Origin: Liolophura sinensis
Taxonomy: Eukaryota > Mollusca > Polyplacophora > Chitonida > Chitonidae
Reading direction: 5' to 3'
Length of the DNA: 64,000 bases
NCBI RefSeq assembly: GCF_032854445.1
Contig: NC_088297.1
Span: forward strand, 27,209,915 to 27,273,914
The translations under genes and the position numbers were made by a program. Positions within the stretch are counted from its first letter, which is position 1. Each line of letters opens with the position of its first letter. Under the pieces are notes generated by a model. It worked only from the letters and a program-made list of their open reading frames with translations, was not told the DNA's origin and did not search any database. Positions 25,401 to 36,000 of this stretch are shown piece by piece.

Positions 25401-25900
25401 TATAATAAGCGTCGTGTATGATAATGTCTCCTTGTAACAGGCCAGTCCAATGTCCACATATTTACATTGTGATGCCTGACTGAAATGATATGTCGGGCCA
25501 GTAACTAACCTGAAACTATCCTTTTGTGCTTTGATTTATGCCATCATTCTCGCTATATATCAGGGTCACTCCGTTAAGATTTGACTGTCACCTTATGTGA
25601 GGAAATCCCGTTTACGTTTCGACCAATCAAGTGCCATTGCGAATCAATGTTACGACCAATAAGAGTGCATGTCTATCTAAAGTGTTCACAGTAAACTGGT
25701 ATGCGCCAAAAATTAAACATGCAAAAAAAAAAACAATTCGTGATTCGAATTGAAGTTTGAACACAAAGTTGTACCTATATGTATTTATATCGTAGACGTA
25801 GGGATATTGGCAATCTGCTTACTAATGTAACCGTTGACATGGACAAACCTGAGGCGTGACACGTCGTCACCTGTGTATCTATGTATTACAGAAAACTTAA
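22430..25900. other. Intergenic, no gene recognised
   Basis: Mostly AT-rich unique DNA with a G-run at 24957-24978. Open frames up to 106 codons (24179-24499) lack motifs or plausible splice context. Confidence 0.45.
25135..25215 (+). other. Isolated pol III B box-like sequence
   Basis: GGTTCGAATCC at about 25180 matches the tRNA B box (GGTTCGANTCC) exactly. I cannot fold a full cloverleaf or find a convincing A box, so this is probably a tRNA-derived relic. Confidence 0.3.
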
Positions 25901-26680
25901 CAGAAGTAAAACAACTGGAGTCGTAGTCCGAACATGAAGTCCCATCTATCTATAAAGAACTTCCCAACATGGAGTCACATCAATCTATAAAGAACTTCCC
26001 AACATGGAGTCACATCTATCTATAAAAAAAAGTCCGAACTTGGAGCCACACCTATTTATATATATTAAAAAGTCCGAACATGGAGTCACATCTATCTATA
26101 GAGAAGTCCGAACATGGAGTCACGCCTATCGATAAAGAAGTCCGAACATGGAGTCACATCTATCTAGAAAGAAGCCTGGACATGGAGTCACATCTATCTA
26201 AAAAGAAGTCTGAAGATGGAGTCAAACCTATCGATAAAGTAGTCCGAGACTGATTTGCCAAGGACGGTTGGAGCCATCCTTGGTCGAACAAATTGTTCCA
26301 AACCAAACAAATTTACATCGTCAACTCTGTATCTATACACAAATGCATCTGCGACAAATTATAACTGCACATGCGAAACAATTGGTGTTGTAACACAAAA
26401 TCATACCCGTTTAGGGAAATTGGCAGTCTGATTACCAAGGCAACCGCGAAAGCGAACATTGCAAGGTGCGAGCCATGGTTACTTCTGTATGTCTGCATGT
26501 ATGGATCCATGAAAACTTAAAATTGCATTCACATACAAAACAGTTGGAACTTTGAACTGGGCGCGAAATCATACCTCTTTATCAGGTCCACCATAAAGCA
26601 AGTGGGGAAATAATGACAAATTTTACACGAAAGACGTCGTCACCTCTGTATTATGCGACATTTCTCATAAGCAATCAGCG
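25720..26680. repeat. Three diverged copies of a ~150-200-bp sequence
   Basis: Blocks at about 25735-25890, 26360-26500 and 26535-26660 share the order AACACAAA...TACC, ATTGGCAATCTG or a variant, and a GTCACCTCTGTAT-like end. They flank and include the 33-bp array. Confidence 0.5.
25925..26245. repeat. ~33-bp minisatellite
   Basis: About nine degenerate units of AAGTCCGAACATGGAGTCAC plus ATCTATCTATAAAG. Confidence 0.88.
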
Positions 26681-29000
26681 AAACAGCCATGACATGTGTG
26701 CTTTGTAAACAGCATAACGAACAACCCACCCGGTCGATCATGTCGACTGACGGGATCTCTTTACCTAGTATACACCTTCGTCTTGTTGCCTTTGTGAGCT
26801 AATAAATATTTATCACATGTGACGCATAAAATACAGTTTGGATTTATCTTCAATTTCTCTACAACTATCAGTGACCGTCATGAAAACGATTTTGTTAAGA
26901 TTTCATTATGTGTTGTAGTAGGGGAACATAGAATTCACATAACAATGCCCTGATCTTTGCGATCAGTGTTTGATGGAAGCCAATGTACATGCAGACTGCA
27001 CAAATCTGTTCACGGCACGAACCTACGGTCGCCATGGCTCGGAATTCCGGTCGCACTTGATGGTTAGAGCTCGGCATCGATAGATTTCTCACAAGCTTCC
27101 TGACTTCTGAGAAATTCCAGCCTTCAGAATAAACATGCTGAGGATATGAACCAGGCGCTTTTCACTTAAAAATGACTGCTGAATACCCACCTCCCATTAT
27201 TATCATATACCATCTTACATTTGGCAGCAAGAATACGGAAGAACTCACCTGTAGGGCACACATGAATGCAAAACTTCAACTCAGTGCATTAAGTACTGAA
27301 GTCGTTAATTTCGTAATTTACGGTAATTAATATGCACACAGGGCATCAGCTTTTGGACCCCCCCCCCCCCTCCCTTCCCCCGGGGCATTGTGCTTTAGGC
27401 ATGTAAATGTAAAACTTCAGCTCAGTACGTATAGTACTTTTTCAGATGCCACCCTAACGTTTACTTCAACATTGATTCTAATACACAGTATACCAAGTGG
27501 TGATTTTTACAATATTAGTTAGTTAATATACACACACCGAATCAACGACGAAACATCCCCCTCATGTTACTTTGCTCTACATATGTGCAAAGCCTGAGAT
27601 CAATACAAGCAGGACTTTTTACGATACCACCCCTAACATCTGTTTAAGATGACCCCCGGGGTAGGACATACTAATGCGTAGAATGTAATTTCATTGGTTT
27701 CACTGATACTCCCCATTGCGCCAAAACACACTAAGCAAAAACATATTACACCCTCTAAGATTAACTGCTTGCTAACAAAATTGGTTTCGTTTTCATTTAC
27801 AATTAAATTTATCCTTTGGTGTGAATTAAGTTCGACCGGAAAAGAATCTAGCTTCTCTTAATTCACCTGTTATATGTCGACTGGGCTAATCACGTATTTA
27901 TTTCTTTATTTATTTTCTTGGAGATATTTCTATAACGATTTTTCACTTTTAAGGGTGGAACTAAGACCAGATTGCCTGGGCTAAACTACCGACCTTTTGC
28001 AAGTTACTGAGTTTCTTTCCTACATGGGACGTACAGATATGCACACCATAATGGTTTGACAGGCGGTCCGCAACGAACGATGGGTTGCGTAAACGGCCAC
28101 ACACCATACTCCTTCCAGCGCTCTACCTTTCTCTTTACATCACTGCCCCAATAGCAAATTTTGTACAAAAAATCTTGAGCAACGCATTCTCTCTATTTTG
28201 TATGTATAACATGATTCCAACCAACACCTAAAACAATCTTACTGATGAATGCTGATGAAATAATTCCGCGGGAGGACATCAGTGATGAGGCTTAGCCTAA
28301 ACAAGCCTACGCGGGTCTCACAGGCTGAAAAGGTCAAGCTTGTCTGTTGGTGGCAGTGATGTAAAGCGGAAGGCAGAGAGCCACGCGTTCGCTGTAAGGA
28401 GTATGGCCTCACGCATGCATCGTTGCCAGCTTATTGTCGAGCAGGTTCCACAAACAGCGCGTGCGCGGAAATCTTTAAGGATTCCCTGCTCACTGCACTG
28501 ATGAATTTGTACCTCATTGGCCTGTCATACAACAACCAGCAGAGAGCCTGTAGCCTTTTCAAATGTCCCATCCACAGTATCAGGGAGAAATCTGCCAGCT
28601 TTCAACAAAATGGTCACAAAATGTTTTTCCCTTTCTCTGACATGACACAGTATATGAAGGCCTTTAGTCACATTAGCGGACTGCATACCATATGGAGGTC
28701 ATGGGGCCTGCTCAGTTTTGGACTGAACTGTGTTAGTGTCGAGACACTTTCTACCAGGTGGTACTTTTCCTCGTCAAGGGTATAACCAATTAAAAAAATG
28801 TAAACTATTAATGACACCAAGGTCATGTCAAAAATTATGTAAAAAAAAAAACCACCAAAAAAAAAATCAATAAATACAACGCTTATAATTCTCACTTTTG
28901 AATAACCGCTTTTAATTGTCATAATCTGTCACAAATATCAGATTTACCATATTATTTAAAGTAAGAAAAGCTATACAGTATTTCCATGCGACAAGAGTTC
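26680..29000. other. Intergenic, no gene recognised
   Basis: Includes a 120-codon frame at 28423-28785 (starts MPAYCRAGSTNSACAEIFKD) with no recognisable motif. A 19-base string shared with 898-916 occurs at 28352-28370. Confidence 0.4.
27235..27670. repeat. Diverged tandem repeat, about three copies
   Basis: Blocks starting near 27255, 27395 and 27575 share a ...CACATGAATGCAAAACTTCA(A/G)CTCAGT... type motif and a GATGCCACCCTAAC-like end. C-runs at 27358-27370 interrupt the first. Confidence 0.45.
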
Positions 29001-29125
29001 AAATTTCATAGTGCAATGTCTGTACAACCAATATATCTACACAGATATTGCAAACGTCTATGCAACAGATATACCTACAAATATTGCAACATCTATGCTA
29101 CCAATATATCGATACAGCTATTGGG
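29000..29125. repeat. Short degenerate tandem repeat
   Basis: Three units of about 40-45 bp built on ACCAATATATCTACACAGAT and ATTGCAACGTCTATGC. Confidence 0.6.
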
Positions 29126-29485
29126 CATTTGCAACGAAGCAACTAATGGCTTCCTGGCTGACTAAGAACACAAAGTGTATGCCATGAACATATCTCTCTT
29201 CAAAACTAGAGGCTTGAACAGACGCCAAACAACTAATTTTGATGTTTGTATTAATTTTTTTTTAAATTTATTTTTCAACATTTGTTTCGCATGGCAGATG
29301 CCCCTGAGGTCTTCCATTCATATGGTCACCTTATGTCTTTACTATTTACAGTTTCAGATATATATCTGCACAAATATATATATATACAAACAGTGACAGG
29401 TGTAACCAATAAAATAACGAAGGAAAGAAACCATTTAACAAACATAGCAAAATGATACCATACATACATAGATACAGATACAAAA

Positions 29486-30127
29486 TACACTTGCCTCAGA
29501 TGTTCATTATTGGACAATTTGGGTTTCACGGTTGTCACTCAATATTAAAGGAGTGCAGTACACTTGCCTCAGATGTTCATTATTGGACAATTTGGGTTTT
29601 AAAGATGTCACTCAATATTAAAGGAGTGCAGTACACTTGCCTCAGATGTTCATTACTGGACAATTTGGGTTTCACGGTTGTAACTCAATATTAAAGGAGT
29701 GCAGTACACTTGCCTCAGATGTTCATTATTGGACAATTTGGGTTTTACAGATGTCACTCAATATTAAAGGAGTGCAGTACACTTGCCTCAGATGTTCATT
29801 ATTGGACAATTTGGGTTTTACAGATGTCACTCAATATTAAAGGAGTGCAGTACACTTGCCTCAGATGTTCATTATTGGACAATTTGGGTTTTAAAGATGT
29901 CACTCAATATTAAAGGAGTGCAGTACACTTGCCTCAGATGTTCATTATTGGACAATTTGGGTTTCACGGTTGTCACTCAATATTAAAGGAGTGCAGTACA
30001 CTTGCCTCAGATGTTCATTATTGGACAATTTGGGTTTTACAGATGTCACTCAATATTAAAGGAGTGCAGTACACTTGCCTCAGATGTTCATTATTGGACA
30101 ATTTGGGTTTTACAGATGTCACTCAGT
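29486..30127. repeat. 73-bp minisatellite
   Basis: About nine units of CACTTGCCTCAGATGTTCAT...AATATTAAAGGAGTGCAGTA, exact period 73 bp. Three sub-types differ at the TTTCACGGTTG, TTTTAAAGATG or TTTTACAGATG position. Confidence 0.95.
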
Positions 30128-31184
30128 AATATATGCCCTCCACCTGAAGCTCATATATATATATGTGGCTTATTCCTGTCATGCCTATCGATTTTTTTTC
30201 TGCCATGGTCATTCGACCGCGGATATATGTTAATCTGATTTTAGTGGCACCACAAGGCTGGCGCGATTGTGAAAATGCCTATAATTTATACTCAATATAA
30301 CAGACTTACAGCACAGAAAGTTAAACCAGAGAAATCTGACTGTTGGCAAACAGCTACACACAACTGGTGAAATGCTGTTGTGCGTATTAACTCTTGCTAA
30401 TTTACCTCGGTTGGGGTCTTATGCCAACTGTCCGTGTTATACTGAAATAGCACAAAACTACACGAACCCTAGCACCTGGCTGATGCAGAATTAGATAAAG
30501 AAAACAAAATCATAAAGATGTTAGCTGCAACAAACTATGTGCACATACACGGCATTTAGAGAAAGCCCAGGATACAATGCAGTAGCCTGAGAGGCCATTT
30601 GTGTATATGTAAATAACAAACTTTCTTTCTACTCCAATAAAGAACATTGAGACTGGAACAACTAGACACTGATGTCTATACCCAGGATGTTATGTTGACA
30701 GTGTCATAAAAGCATGCAGCAATGAGTTCAAAACTATTTATTGCTGAAAGGCTTAAACAAACTTGACAAGAACAGACATGACCCTCAATCACAGCACAGA
30801 TAACAACTAGTGATTTTATTGACTAAATGCATTCACAGTCAAAGCTCATTTCATATGACTTGCAAGAATTTGCAAATGAGTGGGAGAAAAATATAATATG
30901 TACCTCTGGCACATGGATATAGGACATATTTTCAGCTTGTACTGTACTTTGATCATTTCCTGTCATACGCTGAATGATTATTGCAGGAATTCTTGAACAT
31001 TTTCATGTAATTTTACTGAACATCATATTCCTTAAGTCATTCTGAGATTAACCCATGATGCAAAATATGTTTAAATACGGAAAAAAAAAAAAAAAAAAAA
31101 ATGAACAAAGATTTACATCATTAAAGCCAGAAAACAGATGAACTTCTGTATGCAACAGCCCACATCTCCCTCTCCTTCACCGCA

Positions 31185-31185
<1 letters not shown>

Positions 31186-31222
<37 letters not shown>

Positions 31223-31228
31223 GTATAC

Positions 31229-31275
<47 letters not shown>
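31186..31275. repeat. (AT)n microsatellite
   Basis: A 90-bp AT/ATGT tract. Confidence 0.97.
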
Positions 31276-31279
<4 letters not shown>

Positions 31280-31734
31280 AAAGTTAGCACTGGGCTTTGT
31301 CATGTTTAACTCAACGCAATTTTGTTTATTTTCTACACAAGTTCTAAATATAAACATGTGTAAGTTCTTGGTGATGTACTGACTTAAAATACAGCTCAAA
31401 AACTTCATTTCTTTACAAAAAGTATAAAATTTGTAGCCATAGGCAAAGAAATGGTTTGGAAATATGCAAACGACGACATACCACAAAGATGATAGATGAC
31501 CGTTACATGTACTGTTGTATATATTACTGAAAGTTGTTGACAATTAGACTTCATATATATTCCTGATTTCGAATACCAGGTGCCCCTCCCCTGATATCTG
31601 AAAATGTTTAAAGGTAAATCAAACTCCAGCACACACATGACAGCAGAACAGAATGTTTGGATGACTGACAACTTACTTTAGCAATTAAGGAATTTATGTA
31701 TTTATTTAAATAGTGCTCATGAGTTCTTCACTTT

Positions 31735-31862
31735 GTCAGGTGTAAGACTGGAGCAAACTGGATTGCCCAGAGTAAACCAATGCCCTCCCCCATGTACCCG
31801 ACAAACCCGTCTGACTAAAGCAGCAGTAAAACTAGCAATGGCCAGATTTGAACCTGGGGCCT
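31735..31862 (-). mobile_element. Possible tRNA-derived SINE fragment of another family
   Basis: The minus strand reads CAGGCCCCAGGTTCAAATCT (B box-like), then GTCTGACTTGG-type and CTGGGCAATCCAGTTTGCTC sequence. A related ACCAGATTGCCTGGGCTAAA stretch occurs at about 27966. Confidence 0.4.
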
Positions 31863-32030
31863 GAAGAACATTTGGTACAGTGAATCAGCTAGGGCTTGGA
31901 CAAGTTTTAGAAAATTCTTCCAATGCATTGTTCGTGACAATGATGAGTCGGATAAGCAATGGTCCCCCCCCCTCAACAATCTCTTTCCAAAGAAATAGCC
32001 ATTTCTTGGGTTTTTTTATAATGAAAATAT

Positions 32031-32036
32031 TTTATT
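32031..32036 (-). terminator. Candidate polyadenylation signal for RRAGC
   Basis: AATAAA on the minus strand about 890 bp after the stop codon. It is one of several TTTATT matches on the + strand in this AT-rich flank, so the true 3' end is not determined. Confidence 0.2.
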
Positions 32037-32341
32037 GTAATGGACCCTTCCCAGCCACCAGCCCAGCCCCCCACCCCGCCTTTCCACCAATAACCATTTC
32101 TTGTTTTTGTTTTATGATGAGAATTTTAAACTAACAGAGTAACACTGTATCATGTCAATAGAAAACAATAAACCTCAATCACCATGTTTTTATCTACATG
32201 TACATAAAGCTTTCCTAAGCTCCTTGCTAGTCCTGTTTGGGACATTATCATCTCTCACACCGTCACTGACAGAAACTCCTTGTCATAGTCAGCCATGTTG
32301 TTAGGCCCAGCACAATGTACCACATTCATTCAATGTGAACT

Positions 32342-32605
32342 GGGGCCTCCGTGGCTCAGTCGGTTAGCGCGCTAGTGCAGCGTAATGACCCAGGAGCCTC
32401 TCACCAATGCGGTCGCTGTGAGTTCAAGTCCAGCTCATGCTGGCTTCCTCTCTGGCCATAAGTGGGAAGATCTGCCAGCAACCTGCGGATGGTCGTGGGT
32501 TTCCCCTGGGCTCTGCCTGGTTTCCTCCCACCATAATGCTGGCCGCCGTCGTATAAGTGAAATATTCTTGAGTACGGCGTAAAACACCATTAAAAAAAAA
32601 AAAAA
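32342..32605 (+). mobile_element. SINE A, full length, with perfect target-site duplication
   Basis: Head A box TGGCTCAGTCGG fits TRGYNNARNNGG exactly; B box region GAGTTCAAGTCC; 3' end GAGTACGGCGTAAAACACCA and A-run. The 12-bp duplication TCAATGTGAACT flanks it at 32330-32341 and 32606-32617, marking a recent insertion, probably in the RRAGC 3' UTR or flank. Confidence 0.95.
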
Positions 32606-32924
32606 ATCAATGTGAACTGCCGTTGGGTTAGACAAGATTTATCTCCCCTTACTTTCGAAGGCATTAGCCAGAGCTGTGCACTTCTAAAACAGGCAAAAAA
32701 AAATGCCACTTAGCTGTTCCTGGACAAAATTCCACCAATCCCTGGATGAAAAACGTATAATCTACCTGCCCTTTCTTTATCAAATTCCAAATCTGTACTT
32801 CTTCATCAAATTCAAACTTCTTGAACTAACAGGTCCTCTTTGTGAAAAAGGCTAAGTTTTTCTGCTGGCTATTTACATGTGTGGTCATGATGAATAACAT
32901 GCCAGGGTAAGCCACGCCCTTCCT

Positions 32925-33070
32925 CTACCCCTGAGCCTTGTCTGGTAGTCCATTGGCTAGCAGGAGGTCACTCGTGGATGTGTTCTGGGGCAGTGATTGG
33001 TTCTTTTGTCTGACCTCAAAAACCTGTTGGATGGCCTCGCGGAAACAGTGAAAATTGTAGTCTATCAAAC
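32925..33070 (-). CDS. RRAGC: RRAGC exon 9 (C-terminus and stop)
   Basis: 146 nt, acceptor TTCTCCTCCAG, then [20 protein letters not shown], a variable tail [28 protein letters not shown] and TAG at 32925. Its acceptor and first ~24 bases founded the array at 33071-34430. Confidence 0.95.
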
Positions 33071-36000
33071 CTGGAGGAGAAATGCAACAAGGTTATAGTC
33101 ATTCAAAAAGAAACAGAAGTGTGAAATTTGTAGTCTATCAAACCTGGAGGAGAAATGCAAGACAACAAGGTTATAGTCATTCAAAAAGAAACAGAAGTGT
33201 GAAAATTGTAGTCTATCAAACCTGGAGGAGAAATGCAAGACAACAAGGTTATAGTCATTCAAAAAGAAACAGAAGTGTGAAAATTGTAGTCTATCAATCC
33301 TGCTGGAGAAATACAGAGGGACAAAGTTATAGTCTGTCATTCAAGAGAAAAAAAGTATGAAATTTGTATTCATTCAGTCAAGAAGAAGAAATGCAGAAGG
33401 ACAAAGTCTTTATGTGTCAACTAAGACAGAAACAACAACAGTGAAACCTGTAGTGTATAAATCCTGCACGAGAAATGCAGAAGGACAAAGTCTTTATCTG
33501 TCATCTAAGACAGAAACAACAGTGAAACCTGTAGTGTATAAATCCTGCACGAGAAATGCAGAAGGATAAAGTCTTTATCTGTCATCTAAGACAGAAACAA
33601 CAACAGTGAAACCTGTGGTGTATAAATCCTGCACGAGAAATACAGAAGGACAAAGTTATAGTCTGTCATTCAAGAGAAAAAAAGTGTGAAATTTGTATTC
33701 TTTCAGTCCAGAAGCAGAAATGCAGAAGGACAAAGTCTTTATGTGTCAACTAAGACAGAAACAACAACAGTGAAACCTGTAGTGTATAAATCCTGCACGA
33801 GAAATGCAGAAGGACAAAGTCTTTATTTGTCATCTAAGACAGAAACAACAACAGTGAAACCTGTGGTGTATAAATCCTGCACGAGAAATGCAGAAGGACA
33901 AAGTCTTTATCTGTCATCTAAGACAGAAACAACAACAGTGAAACCTGTAGTGTATAAATCCTGCACGAGAAATGCAGAAGGACAAAGTCTTCATCTGTCA
34001 TCTAAGACAGAAACAACAACAGTGAAACCTGCGGTGTATAAATCCTGCACGAGAAATACAGAAGGACAAAGTTATAGTCTGTCATTCAAGAGAAAAAAAG
34101 TGTGAAATTTGTATTCTTTCAGTCCAGAAGCAGAAATGCAGAAGGACAAAGTCTTTATGTGTCAACTAAGACAGAAACAACAACAGTGAAACCTGTAGTG
34201 TATAAATCCTGCACGAGAAATGCAGAAGGACAAAGTCTTTATGTGTCATCTAAGACAGAAGCAACAACAGTGAAACCTGTGGTGTATAAATCCTGCACGA
34301 GAAATGCAGAAGGATAAAGTCTTTATCTGTCATCCGAGAGAGAAACAAAAAGGTGAAAATTATAGTCTATAAATCTCAAAGGAAAATTGAAAGTTATAGT
34401 CTGTCATCCAAATCAGAAACAAACAATGTGAAAATTGTACTCTATTATAGGAATCTACTGTTTCAACCCTCATGGAAATGCGCAGAGAGAGAAATTTCGA
34501 TTTAATAGGAATCATCTTACCTTATCTGTAAAAGCTATCCTCTCTCAGTATACACACTAACGCCAGGTAATGATAGTGATATTACCTTGTCTGTCAAAGC
34601 TATCCTCTCTCAGTATACACACTAATGCCAGGTAACGACAGTCATCTTACCTTGTCTGTCAAAGCTATCCTCTCTCAGTATACACACTAATGCCAGGTAA
34701 CGACAGTCATCTTACCTTGTCTGTCAAAGCTATCCTCTCTCACTATACACACTAATGCCAGGTAACGATAGTGACCTTACCTTGTCTGTCAAAGCTATCC
34801 TCTCTCAGTATACACACTAACACCAGGTAACGACAGTGATCTTATCTTGTCTGTCAAAGCTATCCTCTCTCAGTATACACACTAATGCCAGGTAACGATA
34901 GTGACCTTACCTTGTCTGTCAAAGCTATCCTCTCTCAGTATACACACTAATGCCAGGTAACAATAGTGATCTTACCTTGTTTGTCAAAGCTATCCTCTCT
35001 CAGTATACACACTAATGCCAGGTAACGACAGTCATCTTACCTTGTCTGTCAAAGCTATCCTCTCTCAGTATACACACTAATGCCAGGTAACGACAGTCAT
35101 CTTACCTTGTCTGTCAAAGCTATCCTCTCTCACTATACACACTAACATCAGGTAACGACAGTCATCTTACCTTGTCTGTCAAAGCTATCCTCTTTCAGTA
35201 TACACAGTAACGCCAGGTAACGATAGTGACCTTACCTTGTCTGTCAAAGCTATCCTGTGACCTTACCTTGTCTGTCAAAGCTATCCTCTCTCACTATACA
35301 CACTAACGCCAGGTAACGACAGTCATCTTACCTTGTCTGTCAAAGCTATCCTCTCTCAGTATACGCACTAATGCCAGGTAACGACAGAGATCTTACCTTG
35401 TCTGTCAAAGCTATCCTCTCTCAGTATACACACTAATGCCAGGTAACGACAGTCATCTTACCTTGTCTGTCAAAGCTATCCTCTCTCAGTATACACACTA
35501 ATGCCAGGTAACGACAGTCATCTTATCTTGCCTGTCAAAGCTATCTTCTCTCATTATACACACTAACGCCAGCTAACGACAGTGATCTTACCTTGTCTGT
35601 CAAAGCTATCCTCTCTCAGAATACACACTAACGCCAGCTAACGACAGTCATCTTACCTTGTCTGTCAAAGCTATCCTCTCTCAGGATACACACTAACACC
35701 AGGTAACGACAGTCATCTTACCTTGTCTGTCAAAGCTATCCTCTCTCAGTATACACACTAATGCCAGGTAACGACAGTGATCTTACCTTGTCTGTCAAAG
35801 CTATCCTCTCTCACTATACACACTAACACCAGGTAACGACAGTCATCTTACCTTGTCTGTCAAAGCTATCCTCTCTCACTATACACACTAATGCCAGCTA
35901 ACGACAGTCATCTCACCTTGTCTGTCAAAGCTATCCTCTCTCAGAATACACACTAATGCCAGCTAACGACAGTCATCTTACCTTGTCTGTCAAAGCTATC

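Larger units (their letters stand above)
30130..32924 (-). other. RRAGC 3' UTR and downstream flank
   Basis: No coding signal. Contains the (AT)n tract, an A-run at 31080-31101, a SINE relic and a young SINE A. The transcript end cannot be fixed. Confidence 0.4.

Noticed and set aside
28423-28785. 120-codon frame considered as a gene
   Set aside because: No motif, no flanking splice sites of quality, and the opposite strand is also open; evidence too weak for a CDS.
33065-34317. Repetitive ORFs on both strands, up to 139 codons
   Set aside because: They are translations of the intron 8 acceptor-derived array.
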